From Jackrogersella multiformis (taxonomy: Eukaryota > Ascomycota > Sordariomycetes > Xylariales > Hypoxylaceae): DNA of 64,000 nucleotides. A model generated the notes under the pieces. The model had not been told where the DNA came from. It did no database searches and saw only the letters and a list, made by a program, of their open reading frames with translations. Positions within the stretch are counted from its first letter, which is position 1, and each line of letters begins with the position of its first letter. Made by a program: the position numbers and the translations under genes. The stretch spans positions 1,860,001-1,924,000 of the forward strand of contig CADCXD010000018.1 of NCBI GenBank assembly GCA_902806575.1, written 5' to 3'. Positions 35,062 to 46,123 of this stretch are shown in pieces.

Positions 35062-37890
35062 CTTCCTACAACACCGAAAACTTCCGAGCTCACGCCTAGA
35101 GTTCAGAGATTGATCCCAAGATTTGCTGTCGTGTCCTAGATAGCATCATGAAGTATCTTAGAGTATCATTGAGACATTGCGCCGTGTAATTCGTAGCTTG
35201 GCTGACTAAAGGCTATTTAAACGGGTCAGCGTCGAATTGAATGAGTGAAGTAATCGGCGATAGGTAAATAATTAACCCAATTAGATACCAGAAGCATAAA
35301 AATACATGAGAGTTCCCTATCCTTAGATATAGGTAGTATATTGTTGGTGGCGTTCAATCAAAGAGTAGATTTGGAAAGTGAATGCTATCTAAGTACTTAC
35401 CTAAGATAAGGTCCCTCATCTTTAGATAGACTATTATTACATATCCATGTAGAGTACCTGCCTAGGTAGGTAGAGATCCTAGTCGCTGACTCTAACACTC
35501 TTGAACAACTCTTGACGATTTGATTGGTTCCCAGGTTATGCAAATGTAACCATCTCTAGCGTTCGTTCGTTCCTTCCCCGACAGATGCATCGGGCCGGCA
35601 CTCTAATCGCCGAAAAGGTTCGTTCGTTCGGGGCACTGATTACCTAGGTGGGCGGTTTAATGGCAGGTAGACGTTGGGGAAAAGTTGATGCGAGGTTGCT
35701 TGCCGGCTACCACATCTCCCGTATGCATCTCCGTTCCTACCGTCTTCCGTGATCAGCCATAGGGTTCCAAGGTTCGGTACGATCCGCCGCCATCCGATTC
35801 GGAAGGCGGGCCGTTGTAGGTCTAGATATTGGTCCAGGTACCTAGGTATTTATTTTCATCCTTTGCCATCTACCATCCCAACCCGTAATAGCATTTCATG
35901 ACATCTAAAGTTAAGAATCGAGAAAGATTAAAAGAAAAGCCAAGTCACAGCTGTTAAAGAAAAGAATCGATAAATTTCAAGACGGAGATAATAGTTAATG
36001 TCCGCTTCCATATGTCATTTACTCCCCACAACTCGTGCGATAGAGAATAGGCAGCACACCTACGTACCCCTTACGGTACATACCTCTACCTACCTAGGTA
36101 CCTAGTGTAGGCACGTAGTATCCCATACTATCAGCCTATGTAAGCGTCTGCCGACATCTGTGAGTCATACTTAGGCAATTATTTAAACTGGTAGCCTTGC
36201 ATGAAACTGGGCCAATGTCTATCTTTTTCATAAACAACCTTGGAAGTTGACTCATGTATAATTATTAAGTATCCAACCTCGTCGTCTAATACAGCTTACA
36301 AATTAGAACTATGCATGTCTAAAGAATACCATATTCCTATTCCGGGTCATTGATCATGAATTGATTGACTTGGCACCTGCAATATCATGGAAATTTATAC
36401 TACATAGCAAAGGTATGTACCTAGGTACCTAGGTACCTACATAAGTACCTTTAAGCAATTATGCCAAGGTTATTATCCTAGGTGTAGAAATCTGCCATGG
36501 CCCGCAGCGCTAATAAGCAGGTCTAAGGCACCCAGCAGTTCGCGCAAGCCTTCATGAATCCCCCCCACTATCTCGTTTCAGCTTAGCGCCGTCCACTATC
36601 CATACTAACTTACCTACAAGGTACCTACCTAGGTACATATATTCTTACTCTTCTGTGACACTGCCGTCGCAATCTTCATCTTACCTAAACACATCCATAC
36701 CTAATAATCGGTGTCTTCTTTCACCTCACCTCACCCTTTCTATCCCACCCTTCGATCCCGCCCTCCGCCTTATTCTGTTTTCCTATCCTATTCCATATAA
36801 GAAAACTAAATAGATTTTTGCCTATCCTTAATCAGCTAAGCTCAGCAATTATTTGCCACTTCATGTACGAACCGTTGTATCGTATGCAACCGTTGTGCTA
36901 TTTTCTTAATTTTCTTACCCTCGATTCTACTACTCTTAGGCGCCAAATGTAAACTACGTCCCAAAGTTGCCCAAAGCTGCTCCAGCCAACTTTGTCTAGA
37001 CTTGTACGCAAATCCGAATCTCCTCTATCGCCGATGTAGCAACTTCTAGTAGTAGAATGATTGCTTACACAAGAAAATAGAGAAAATTCGTCAATACCAC
37101 TCACCCCCTTCTCGAAGTCACTTTTGAACCGTGGCCGCTCTTGCTAAGCTAGCTCGCACTCTGCCCTCTAGGAAAGGAAGAGCAAGTCAGCTATAGTCTC
37201 AGCCGTACTGTTCTAGTCGTGGAAGGATTGACCTCGTTTTCTAAGCGACTCTTAAACATATGCGGGAGGGTTAAGGACGTTTATGCGAGATCAACCTAAT
37301 AGATCAGCTCATCCGATCCGCAGGTTGCGCGCCATTATCGTCGTATAAACCTCTGGTCATTCGCTCGGTTGAGTATCGGGATTATATTGCCATATCAAAC
37401 TACGTCAGGTTCTGCTTTGGTTCTACGCAGCTCCGCTTCCGCTATTGAAGCTACCTTGGGTCCTTCGATCGTGAGATCATTCGGTTATAATCCTCGTACC
37501 TTCACGTCTCTACCCGTGGTTATTGTGTCTCATTGGCTATTACAGCTAGTGGTTCAACATATATTACATCACCCTTAACAACACTGTGATCGCTACCCTA
37601 CCCCCCCTGAACTTTCTGCAGGAGGCTCACTATCTCCGAACTGTTCGAATCCTTGATATCGTCAGCTACCTCCCAAGTAGCTACGGACGCTTACTCATTG
37701 ACTTCTCGCCTCTCTCGATCCCTACTTCCCCAGGGCACCATTCTGGAGGGTGGCTTGCGTGGATTGAATAAGAGGCGTCCCCCTTATAACATTCAAAACT
37801 TCCTAAGTCCGGCATACATCTTCGATACACAAGCGAGCACCCCGAAAAAGAGGTGTCATACTTACCTATTTCGTTCAAAATATTTTGAAA
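35062..37890. promoter_or_regulatory. 2.8-kb divergent region between oxidase and Zn2Cys6 factor
   Basis: Contains both promoters. Dense in ACCTAGGT palindromes (about 35643, 35837, 36092, 36418 twice, 36627), with a duplicated GTTCGTTCGTTC motif (about 35565 and 35620) and a pyrimidine-rich block (36710-36790). No operator for the neighbouring Zn2Cys6 protein could be recognised by eye. Confidence 0.5.
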
Positions 37891-40705
37891 ATGACCCCCA
37901 CACCTCCGTCTGCTGCGACGTCGTCCTCGGGCCATTCGCCCGAGGAGCACTTCAGGGTGGTTCGTCGCCGAAATAGGGTGCCGCTCAGCTGCTATCCTTG
38001 CCGGACAAGAAAGTGAGTAAAACCGGCCCTTGAAAATGCCAATCCGATTCCCTAATCCAACGCGTTGCAGTTTTCTATATAATACGGCATCGCTGACCTG
38101 CTCAACAGGTTGAAATGTAATAGGGGTTCCCCGAGCTGTGATAACTGCATAAAACGAGGTGACACACAGTCATGCGTTTATGCCACCCCGGCGAGCCGGA
38201 GGAAAAATCAAAGTAGTGCTGGAGCTTCTTCAACTCCTGATGATATGCAGAATCGTATTGACCGCCTAGAAGGTTTAGTCCTAAGTTTGATGCATGGCGG
38301 TGCCAATATCGATATTTCCGCCGCGTCAAATCCCGTGCCGCCAGCTCCATCTGCCACTGATAGCTCTTCGCCTCACATCGAAAGAGACGATGAGGGTGCC
38401 ATGAGAGATGATGCCGATGACGCCGATGCCGATGCCGATGCCGGTGACAGTGACATAGACGACGGGTTAGCCACCTCCTTAGGTGTGCTTAAAGTCGACG
38501 CAGACAAAGGAAAGTCGATGTATATTGGACAAGAGCATTGGCATGTACTCCTGGCCGACATTGCTGAAGTGAAGAATTTCTATAGCTCCCACAAGAAGGA
38601 ACTCGAGAGCAGTTATCAGAGAGTCATGTCCTCGAAGCCTGCGACCGCTCGGGACTCGCCTATTTTCCTGCTATCTGCTCCACCGGCCACAGAAGTCGAA
38701 TTGAGAGCAGAACTTCCTTCAAAGACAGCAATAATGACCTTGGTCTCGAGATATTTCAACTCCTTAGATACTGCAGCCAGTATAGTCCATGGACCCACGT
38801 TTCAACAACAACTACGGAGTCACTGGCAAGATCCGTCTAATTCGAGTATTATGTGGATAGGTCGCCTTTATGGTATGCTGTGTCTTGCGATGCTTAGCTA
38901 TCATAAGGTAGGAGACGAGCCTCCTGAGTGGAAAGGTAGGTCACTGGAACTCGCCGCAGAATACCGATTGCGGACGGTACAATGTTTGGTCGTTGCGGAT
39001 TATACCAAGCCGGTCGAGTACACCGTAGAAACGTTGCTTCTTTACTTATTTGGGGAGTATTCTTCGCGCTGGGATGCGGATCTTTCACTCTGGATTATTA
39101 CAGGTATTATCACGAGACTGTCCTTCCGAATGGGCTATCATCGAGATGCGGACTGGTTCCCATCAGTCACGCCGTTTCAAGGAGTATGAATGATTTTCTC
39201 GAGTTTGATACGATATCCAATTAAGTAGCTTCTGACTAACAACACTATAGGAAATGCGGAGACGGACATGGGCCTTACTTCGCATGGCGGACATCATATT
39301 CTCATATCAAGTAAGTTATTCATGGGCAGAGTCAAGATTATAATTGCCATCATTATTACTGATAATCACTAACCTCTTCCATAGGTTTCTTTACCCACAA
39401 TGATCTATGAGCACGATACCGACACAAAGCTGCCTCACAACATATTTGACGAAGAATTCGGGCCTACTAGCAAGATCCTTCCTCCATCGAGGCCGATGAC
39501 GGAACCGAGTCCGATCGCTTATATGATCGGTAAGACTAAACTGTGCATTGAATTCGGAAATATCCTCCAAGCGGTCTCGCGAGTGGGTAAGCAAGTGAAC
39601 TACGAAGAGATCCTGCTTCACGACCGGAAGCTCCGTGAAATTATGGACGAATTTCCAGAGCATCTGAAAATTCGACCTCTGGAAGGATCACATGACCCTG
39701 TGACGCTCATTATTGCGAGGTTTAATTTAGACATCCTATCTCAGAAAGTTATGTGCATGTTGCACAGGAAGCACATGATGCGCGCCAGACAGAATCCACG
39801 ATATGCTCCCTCCCGCCGCTGTGCGATCGCGGCCTCACTACAAATCTTGGGGCATTTGAAGACGATACACCGTGAATGTCAACCAAACGGTCGGCTTCGT
39901 TCTATGAAATGGTATGTCTCGGCCACGTCAAAAGACACCTTACTTCCCACCATGTTGGTAATCCTCGACCTCCATCATGACCATACTGTGCCGGGCCAGC
40001 ATTATGAATCGCAGCCCGGGTCCTTTTGGACACCGGAACAACGACAAGGAATGATCGCAACTCTCGACGAAGTCTCGGCTATCTGGAAGTCTCTGTCACA
40101 CGAATCAGTGGAAGCCTACAAAGCTGCAAATATTCTTGAGATTATGTTAGAAAAGCTCAAGAACCCCAGCCCAGCTCCGGCCGATACAGGAGAACCATCA
40201 GTGCCGGCACAAAACCCCTTTTCAACCTTCGGGTCCGAAATGTTACCCGAGCATTCCGCAGCTATGACTCTCGGAATGCTCTCTGGAGGCTTGACATCCG
40301 GCGTGCAGTCTCCTGGCGGAACGACTTATCCAAATATCGATGTCGGTATAGGAACAGGCATAGGGACGGGACTAACACCTGACTTTCAGCCCGACAATGG
40401 TGGTATTGTCAATAATGCTGCCTCACCATTCTCTATGTTCACGACCATAGGTGGGGGAAGTAGCATGGCTGTGGATCAAAACTTCGACTGGGTACGGCCC
40501 CAAATCAAGAATGTTCCTTAACACACTGGAGCTCGTGCTAACTATATCTTAATAGGACGCATTTGAGAATTACGCGCAGACGGCACCCTGGGGGCCAGAT
40601 CAATCATCCTTTCAATTCTTCGCAGGAAATATGGACCCGCAGTCCCAGCAAGATTCCTCAGATGGTTCTTTTACGTTCCTGAATCCAGCCACCCCTGGCT
40701 CGTAG
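37891..40705 (+). CDS. Zn2Cys6 fungal-type transcription factor
   Basis: Predicted 837-aa regulator in five exons: 37891-38012, 38109-39183, 39251-39310, 39385-40491 and 40556-40705; introns of 96, 67, 74 and 64 nt all have GT...AG ends and keep frame. The binuclear cluster is C34, C37, C44, C51, C54, C63 (Cx2Cx6Cx6Cx2Cx8C), split by intron 1 after CRTRK. A short linker and coiled coil (MQNRIDRLEGLVLSLM) suggest dimerisation. Acidic Asp-rich repeats (DADADADAGD) follow. The middle (about 200-650) has the helical fungal-specific transcription-factor domain, including MRRRTWALLRMADIIFSYQ and KDTLLPTMLVILDLHHD. The C-terminus is Gly/Pro/Ser/Gln-rich and could activate transcription. Target genes are unknown; the divergent multicopper oxidase is the nearest candidate. 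Confidence 0.92.
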
Positions 40706-41922
40706 CCTTGCGGGCCCATAGGATAGTTTGAACGTTAAAGGCGGCGCTCGGTTGTGATATTGGTAATGAACGCCAGATACCCGGCAATAAGCCCATTACA
40801 TCTTGATACAGTTAGGTGCAGCACCAGCAGTGTCTTATCCACGCTGGAGGTTAGGCAAAGGTAGATTTGGTGATGGAGAAAAATATGTACGTATAACGTT
40901 GATGATATCCAGGATACATAGTCATGAATTACAACTCTCCTCCCGGGCTCACAGTTACCTTGGTCCCTTCTCGGCCCTTGAAAGATCAGAAGGCTGATTC
41001 GCTAGGCTCGTCAAGTGAAAAGTAGCATCGTCTCAGGACCCCTCTCGTGAATTCGACTGCGAAGGATAATAGCCGCAAGGGCTTGGAAGTTGACCTATAA
41101 ACTACCTGTAAATGTGTTCCCGAGATAAACTCAAAAATAAACATTATCGTCGACGAGCTCGCGATACCACAAGAGAGAACAAGCCAACGCATGTTTAACA
41201 CCGACCAGGCTGCTAGTAGTTTGATCCAAAGTAGCATGGCGTAATAGCGCTGGTCTAGGATAAGCGTAGATGGCATTTTTAGAATACTACTAGCCCTAGG
41301 TAGGTATTCACTAAACTGAAACTAGGTAAGGAGGAGGCGCAGATAAAAGAGACAACGAACCCACCGGTTCGAGAACAGACGTCTTAATTGCAAGGAAGCG
41401 CCCAGACGGCGCAGTTGGCAAGACGAAGTTCGAGAAATTATGGCAATAGCCCTAGAACAAGCCACAAAGTAGGTAGGCAAATCCCCATCACCGGGAACCG
41501 GATTCTGAGACCAGAGACGGAGTACAGCTTGCGCAACGTGTTCGCATAAAACCCTCGGATCTTGCCGCGGATCGTGTAACGTAACCTTTGCTTTTTGCTC
41601 CTTACATAAGCTCGAATAGCTGGAGCCCTTGCAGGAAGATAGACCTGAATCTTCATTCTTCCAATTAGTTTATAACAATTATGAAGGAACGACCACATAG
41701 GCTAAGTTACAAGTGATACTAATTTATGGTAATAAATCATGATGGTATATAAAATCATAGATAAACTCAATATACATAGAATATAAATATGCAGAACCTC
41801 AAATCTCCCCTACTCGACGACGACAACGATGATGATGATGATGCGATGTAAAAAGCAATGCAGTAACACTAACGCCCATGCCCGACAGCCTCACCCCCCG
41901 ACGTTTTCATTCATACAGTTGC
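40706..41922. other. Intergenic, convergent 3' regions
   Basis: About 1.2 kb between the stops of the Zn2Cys6 gene and the secreted-protein gene. A GAC/GAT triplet tract lies at 41815-41846. Short frames only; nothing else recognised. Confidence 0.55.
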
Positions 41923-42549
41923 TTAGAGGTTGAAAGCGGCCTTAGCCCTGTCCCAGTAGTCCTTCCTGTCCTTAGTGACGGTGACGCCGACGCACCCCAT
42001 GTATTGCTCGAAGCCGGCGTCGTCGCCGGCCTTGAGGGCCTCCTGGACGGCAGTCGAGCACTGCGTGGTGAAGAACCAGGGCCCGCTGCCGAAGTTGTAC
42101 TCGTCGGGGGTGACCAGGGCGAGGACCTCGTTCTTCTTGTCGTCGGCGGCGTTGGCGTCGACGCCGGAGAGCTTGGTCTTCAGCTCCGGGATGGACTGCG
42201 CGTACTGCAGGGTGTAGGTCCACTGCTGCATGTTGGACGTGCCCTGGCCGGGGCGGCCGGGCGACACGTTGTGCTTGTACTTGTAGTCCACGGACTCGAA
42301 GGCCGTGAGCGCGAGGATGCCGGCGATCTGGCCTGCGTTGTAGACGCCGTACTTGACCATGGCGTCGGCCAAGAGGGACCCGGCCTGGTCAGACGTGCGG
42401 CACTCTGTGGTGTCGGCACAGGTCTTGGAATTAGGCGAGATCTCGCCGACGATATCCGCCGCGGATTTCACATCCCTAGCTCGGTGGGGGGCAGCGAGAG
42501 CCTGGCCGGCCAAGAGGAGGCCGGCGGTGGTAGCAAATTGGAATTTCAT
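41923..42549 (-). CDS. Secreted protein, lysozyme-fold-like, function unknown
   Basis: Predicted 208-aa, intronless. The N-terminus MKFQFATTAGLLLAGQALA is a clear signal peptide, followed by a short basic PHRARD segment that may be a propeptide site. The mature part is compact and helix-rich, with four cysteines (TCADTTEC, TQCSTA, GCVGV) that could form two disulphides. The central ALTAFESVDYKYKHN then PGRPGQGTSNMQ resembles what I remember of fungal secreted proteins with a lysozyme-like or transglycosylase-like helical core, with E in AFESVD as a possible acid; this is tentative. Strong GC3 codon bias implies high expression. It could be a cell-wall enzyme or an effector-like secreted protein. 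Confidence 0.8.
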   Translation of the reverse strand: MKFQFATTAGLLLAGQALAAPHRARDVKSAADIVGEISPNSKTCADTTECRTSDQAGSLLADAMVKYGVYNAGQIAGILALTAFESVDYKYKHNVSPGRPGQGTSNMQQWTYTLQYAQSIPELKTKLSGVDANAADDKKNEVLALVTPDEYNFGSGPWFFTTQCSTAVQEALKAGDDAGFEQYMGCVGVTVTKDRKDYWDRAKAAFNL

Positions 42550-44002
42550 AGTTGTTGATAGGTAAAGAGACTTGCTCTAAGAGTTTTCGTTTCACTTTGT
42601 GTAAAAGGTGATAAGATCTTCAAATGGTAAATTGATCAACGTCTTTTTCTCAGCCTGTGAAAAAAGATAGCGGCCTGGTTGATATATATTTGAAGCCCAA
42701 GTGTATTTGTTTGTATTGTTCTCCTAGTCCTAGGTTCCGGGCTCCGCCTGACGCAAGGTGGTGGCTTTGTCTATCCTGACAACGGAAATAGAATGAAAGA
42801 ATGGGACGACCAAGGGCGTGGGTAAAGAAGGTAATTGTTGAAAAATAAGGGTAGAAGGATCCCTTACAACAGAAGCAAAAGAGTGTATTGTTGCCGGACA
42901 CCACGAATAAAAGAAGGAGACGGTAGGTGATGAAGGTGGAACATGGAGAAGGATGGCTGGGGACGGGGAACAACTCATGATATATATCATGTGTATCATG
43001 CGCGCATGTATTGGACAAAGAGATCTCTTACCAACTGCATACTACGTATAGTCGATCCTTTTGGCGTTGTAACCTTACCTTACCTGGCTTGGCAAAGAGT
43101 GACAGAGCCCCTGAATCGTGAATGACGGTGGCAGTGGTAAAATGCTTGCTTTGACTCGCCGGCCTTCCTAGTCTTGCTAGTACGAGAGAGGCGTTGATAG
43201 GCAAACAACGGGAGGACATAGTCAGGGGTAACGAAGGCAGCCAATCATCTTGACGGGAACCTCTAGAGTAGCGTTACTTAAAACTCAACAGCTGAACTTC
43301 GCTAAAATGTTTCAAACGGGATGATTCAAATTGATTGGCCATAAGACGACTAATTCGGAATTGTTGGTGGTTGACGATGTTCTTCTTGGGAAGGTATTTA
43401 GAAAACCAAATAGAAAAGGGAAGGCCGAGATCTCTGTTGGAAATGTTGCCAGTCCAAGCCCAAAGCCTAGACTAACTCCTACAGGAGGGACAGGAGGGAC
43501 TGAGTGCGAGCCCCTGAACTGAGCCTCAGGTTAATTGTGGAGGATGAAGATTTTGGGGAGGGGTTGAATAATTACGGAATGGCTAAGCCCCAATAACTGC
43601 CTACACTATTAATTAGTGGATGTAATGCTCGGATCGGGGTTGGAGATAATCGATCTGTCCTTGCCTAGTGTGGGAATAAATAAGCATTTTATATGGAGCT
43701 AAAAAAAGGGCCTGATACCTAGTCTACGTACGTAATAAGGTTAGGTACTTTGTACATAGAGTGGCTGAATGTACAGTTAGCGCGTGTGGCTTTAACAATT
43801 TTCCGAGGTCTATTTTGAGAAGTTCGAGCTGTACATAGTAGTACCTAGGTACCTATCCATTTAGAAGCTGCCCGACCTTTACATAGCACAGCCGTATCAA
43901 CTGTCAAAGGTTACGTACTTCTAACTTCTAGTTTGTCGCACATATCGTTCAGCCTTCACCTAATTCGTAATAAATTCAAGTCTGACCGCTACAACCATCA
44001 AG
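42550..44002. other. Intergenic between secreted-protein gene and LSM8
   Basis: About 1.45 kb with the promoters of two divergent genes. It includes a perfect 16-bp palindrome (42976-42991), an ACAGGAGGG direct repeat (43483-43502) and an ACCTAGGT copy (about 43848). No coding frame supported. Confidence 0.5.
42976..42991. repeat. Perfect 16-bp palindrome CATGATATATATCATG
   Basis: Exact self-complementary sequence about 430 bp upstream of the secreted-protein start, followed directly by a further TATCATG half-copy (42994-43000). Could be a dimeric protein binding site or simply a cruciform-prone AT repeat. Confidence 0.6.
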
Positions 44003-44427
44003 ATGTCGAATCTCGGTAGCTATATCAACAGTGAGTCACGTCGCGCCCTTTGGTCTCGAGCAAAGCTTACAGCATGAATCATCTAACAGTCGGCTAGAAA
44101 AGGTCCTGATAATCACGGCCGACTCGCGGACCCTGGTGGGAAGTCTCTTGAGCTGCGACCAGATGACAAACTTGGTGAGAGCGAAGCATCGTATCTTTAA
44201 TTGCGAACCCGCAGCTGACCTTATGTGTTCAGGTCCTAGGGCAGACAGTTGAACGTGTTATCCGAACCCCCGACGACGCAGAACCATCAACGGAGGTTCC
44301 CCTAGGTCTTTACCTAGTTCGAGGTGACAATGTCTGTGTAGTGGGCTTGGTGGACGAGCCACTCGACGAAAGCATCAGCTGGCAAGAGGTGAAGGGCTCG
44401 GCAATTGGAGGTATTAAGCACATATAG
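44003..44427 (+). CDS. LSM8: U6 snRNA-associated Sm-like protein LSm8
   Basis: Predicted 99-aa protein in three exons: 44003-44030, 44098-44174 and 44233-44427. The first coding exon is only 28 nt (MSNLGSYIN plus one base); introns are 67 and 58 nt (GTGAGT/CTAG and GTGAGA/TTCAG). The Sm1 motif is KKVLIITADSRTLVGSLLSCDQMTNL and Sm2 is LYLVRGDNVCVVGLVD; the C-terminal extension ends KGSAIGGIKHI. This is the LSm8 pattern (short N-terminus, IRGDNV-type Sm2). It would form the nuclear LSm2-8 ring that binds the U6 snRNA 3' end. Convergent with the nucleoside hydrolase gene, 235 bp between stops. Confidence 0.93.
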
Positions 44428-44662
44428 GAGGCGGAATCGCGTTATGAGCTACAAGTTTTAGGGTCCTTGAGATTGCACATCCGGCGTTGGAGGGAAGATA
44501 ATTGCATTTGCATAAGGAGAGATTCCGGAATATTTCACATAGGGTATGCATACTCTTGTCTTGCCAAATGATACCCATATTTACGTCCTGCTGACACCTC
44601 TACTGTTCTCGTCGTGGCATATATGTGACCAACCCACTGCGCCTCTTGACTCTCTGCCCCTT

Positions 44663-46123
44663 TCATCCAAACAAACGTTTCATCAGGAATGGCGCAAATG
44701 CCATCTCGCCTGGGCTGCTAACGTACCTGTTTATTCTATTGCCCCTCTTCAAACTTAGCCAACCATCCTCATCTCCCGGGACCTCCGATTCGTCCAGGCC
44801 GTCTGGTCGTGATCTACCGCGACGGTCCGAGACATGCATTCCATGGGTCCACTGCCCTGAAGTCTCGATGCGGATGTCCTCCGGTGCGCCCTTGGCCAAC
44901 TTCCATGCCGGGTCCGAAGCTGTGAGCATGTACCAGATGGTGAGAGGATCATGAAGCGACAGGCCAGGTTCTACCTCGTTACCAATAATAGATACGATTT
45001 GACGGAAGATGCCAGACATGAAAGTGTTAGCCCATATCCCCAGCGGGCTATTCTGAGCAAGTTGCGACTCGATATTCTCTAGGAAGAATCCCATGTTTAA
45101 GAGATGTGGTGTGGTGATATCCAAGGGGAACAAACTCAAATTTAGAGGCTTAGAGAGCTTTTCTGGGTATGGCGGAAGAGTCGCCTTGTCCTTAGGTATG
45201 GGGGGCATGGTGGAAGCTGGGTTTGGTGATGTTAAGGCGAATACGCGAGCAGCAGCAACGGCATCGGCATAGGTGTTAAACTCTGCAACCGGTGTAACGT
45301 TGCCCTCGCACTCTACAGCTCCTCCCATGACGGCCACCTCCTTGACCCTGAGAAAGGTTTCAGCGTCCTCTGAAGCGGCCAGCGCTAGATTAGTCAACGG
45401 ACCAAGGACGCAAATTGAGACGGTGTCAGCTGGCTCCTCCTTGAGGATACGTAGGATCTCCTTGTGTGCTGGCGTTTTTGACGGCGTGAAATACTTCAGA
45501 TAAGAGGGCTCCTCAGTCGCGCCCGGCAGCCCGTCTTTGAATAGAGCCTTCCAAGTGTCAGCTGGTGACAAGTGAGGGTGCTGATGCAACATGTTAGCAA
45601 AGGTTTACGACGGCGAGATGAGGGGGTCGTTTCAACGTACAGCTTCGTGGACACCATGTAAGCCATCGGCACCATCTGGCAAGAGTGTGTGTCAGCAAAT
45701 GGTTGCTTCTACTCCAGCTTCATATCTATCGATAAATCTCTACTCACGAAAATTATCTGCCATCAGCATCTCATCTTCCAAAGCGTGCTCAGGGCCGACG
45801 GCAACAATAGGTTTGTAAGTTCGCAGAACCCCGAAACCTAGAGGCTTCCCTTGGGATTTACGCCACTCCATCTCATGTTCAAGAACATGGAACATAGCAA
45901 CAACGTTCCGTAAGCAGCTATCCAGAGCCACGTTGCCATATGTGACTGAAATCAATAGCACTTCCAGCTCCTCGGGCGAGGAAGCCAAAGCGAGAAGCAT
46001 GGCCAGGACATCGTCGGCACCTAACATGGGTTAGCTAGGACTACTCATATAGATAAGAGCTTGACGTTTTCGCCGCCTCTAGTTACCTGGATCGGTGTCT
46101 ATGATAATCTTCCTCGGCGTCAT
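44663..46123 (-). CDS. Inosine-uridine preferring nucleoside hydrolase
   Basis: Predicted 420-aa nucleoside hydrolase (IUNH family) in four exons: 46123-46087, 46020-45748, 45675-45641 and 45580-44663; introns of 66, 72 and 60 nt. The start MTPRKIIIDTDPGADD, assembled across intron 1, gives the Ca2+-binding DTDPGxDD signature that defines the family. NFHGADGLHG, built across intron 2, is the typical second block, and VLGPLTNLALA and VMGGAV are the conserved core strands. The late LHDPLTIWYML carries the C-terminal catalytic-loop residues. It would cleave the N-glycosidic bond of ribonucleosides for salvage, usually in the cytosol. Substrate preference cannot be read from sequence. Exon 3 is only 35 nt. 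Confidence 0.92.

Noticed and set aside
44089..44097. Earlier acceptor AACAG in LSM8 intron 1
   Set aside because: Using it would put extra residues between SYIN and KKVLIIT and shift the frame; the TAG at 44095-44097 gives the conserved join.
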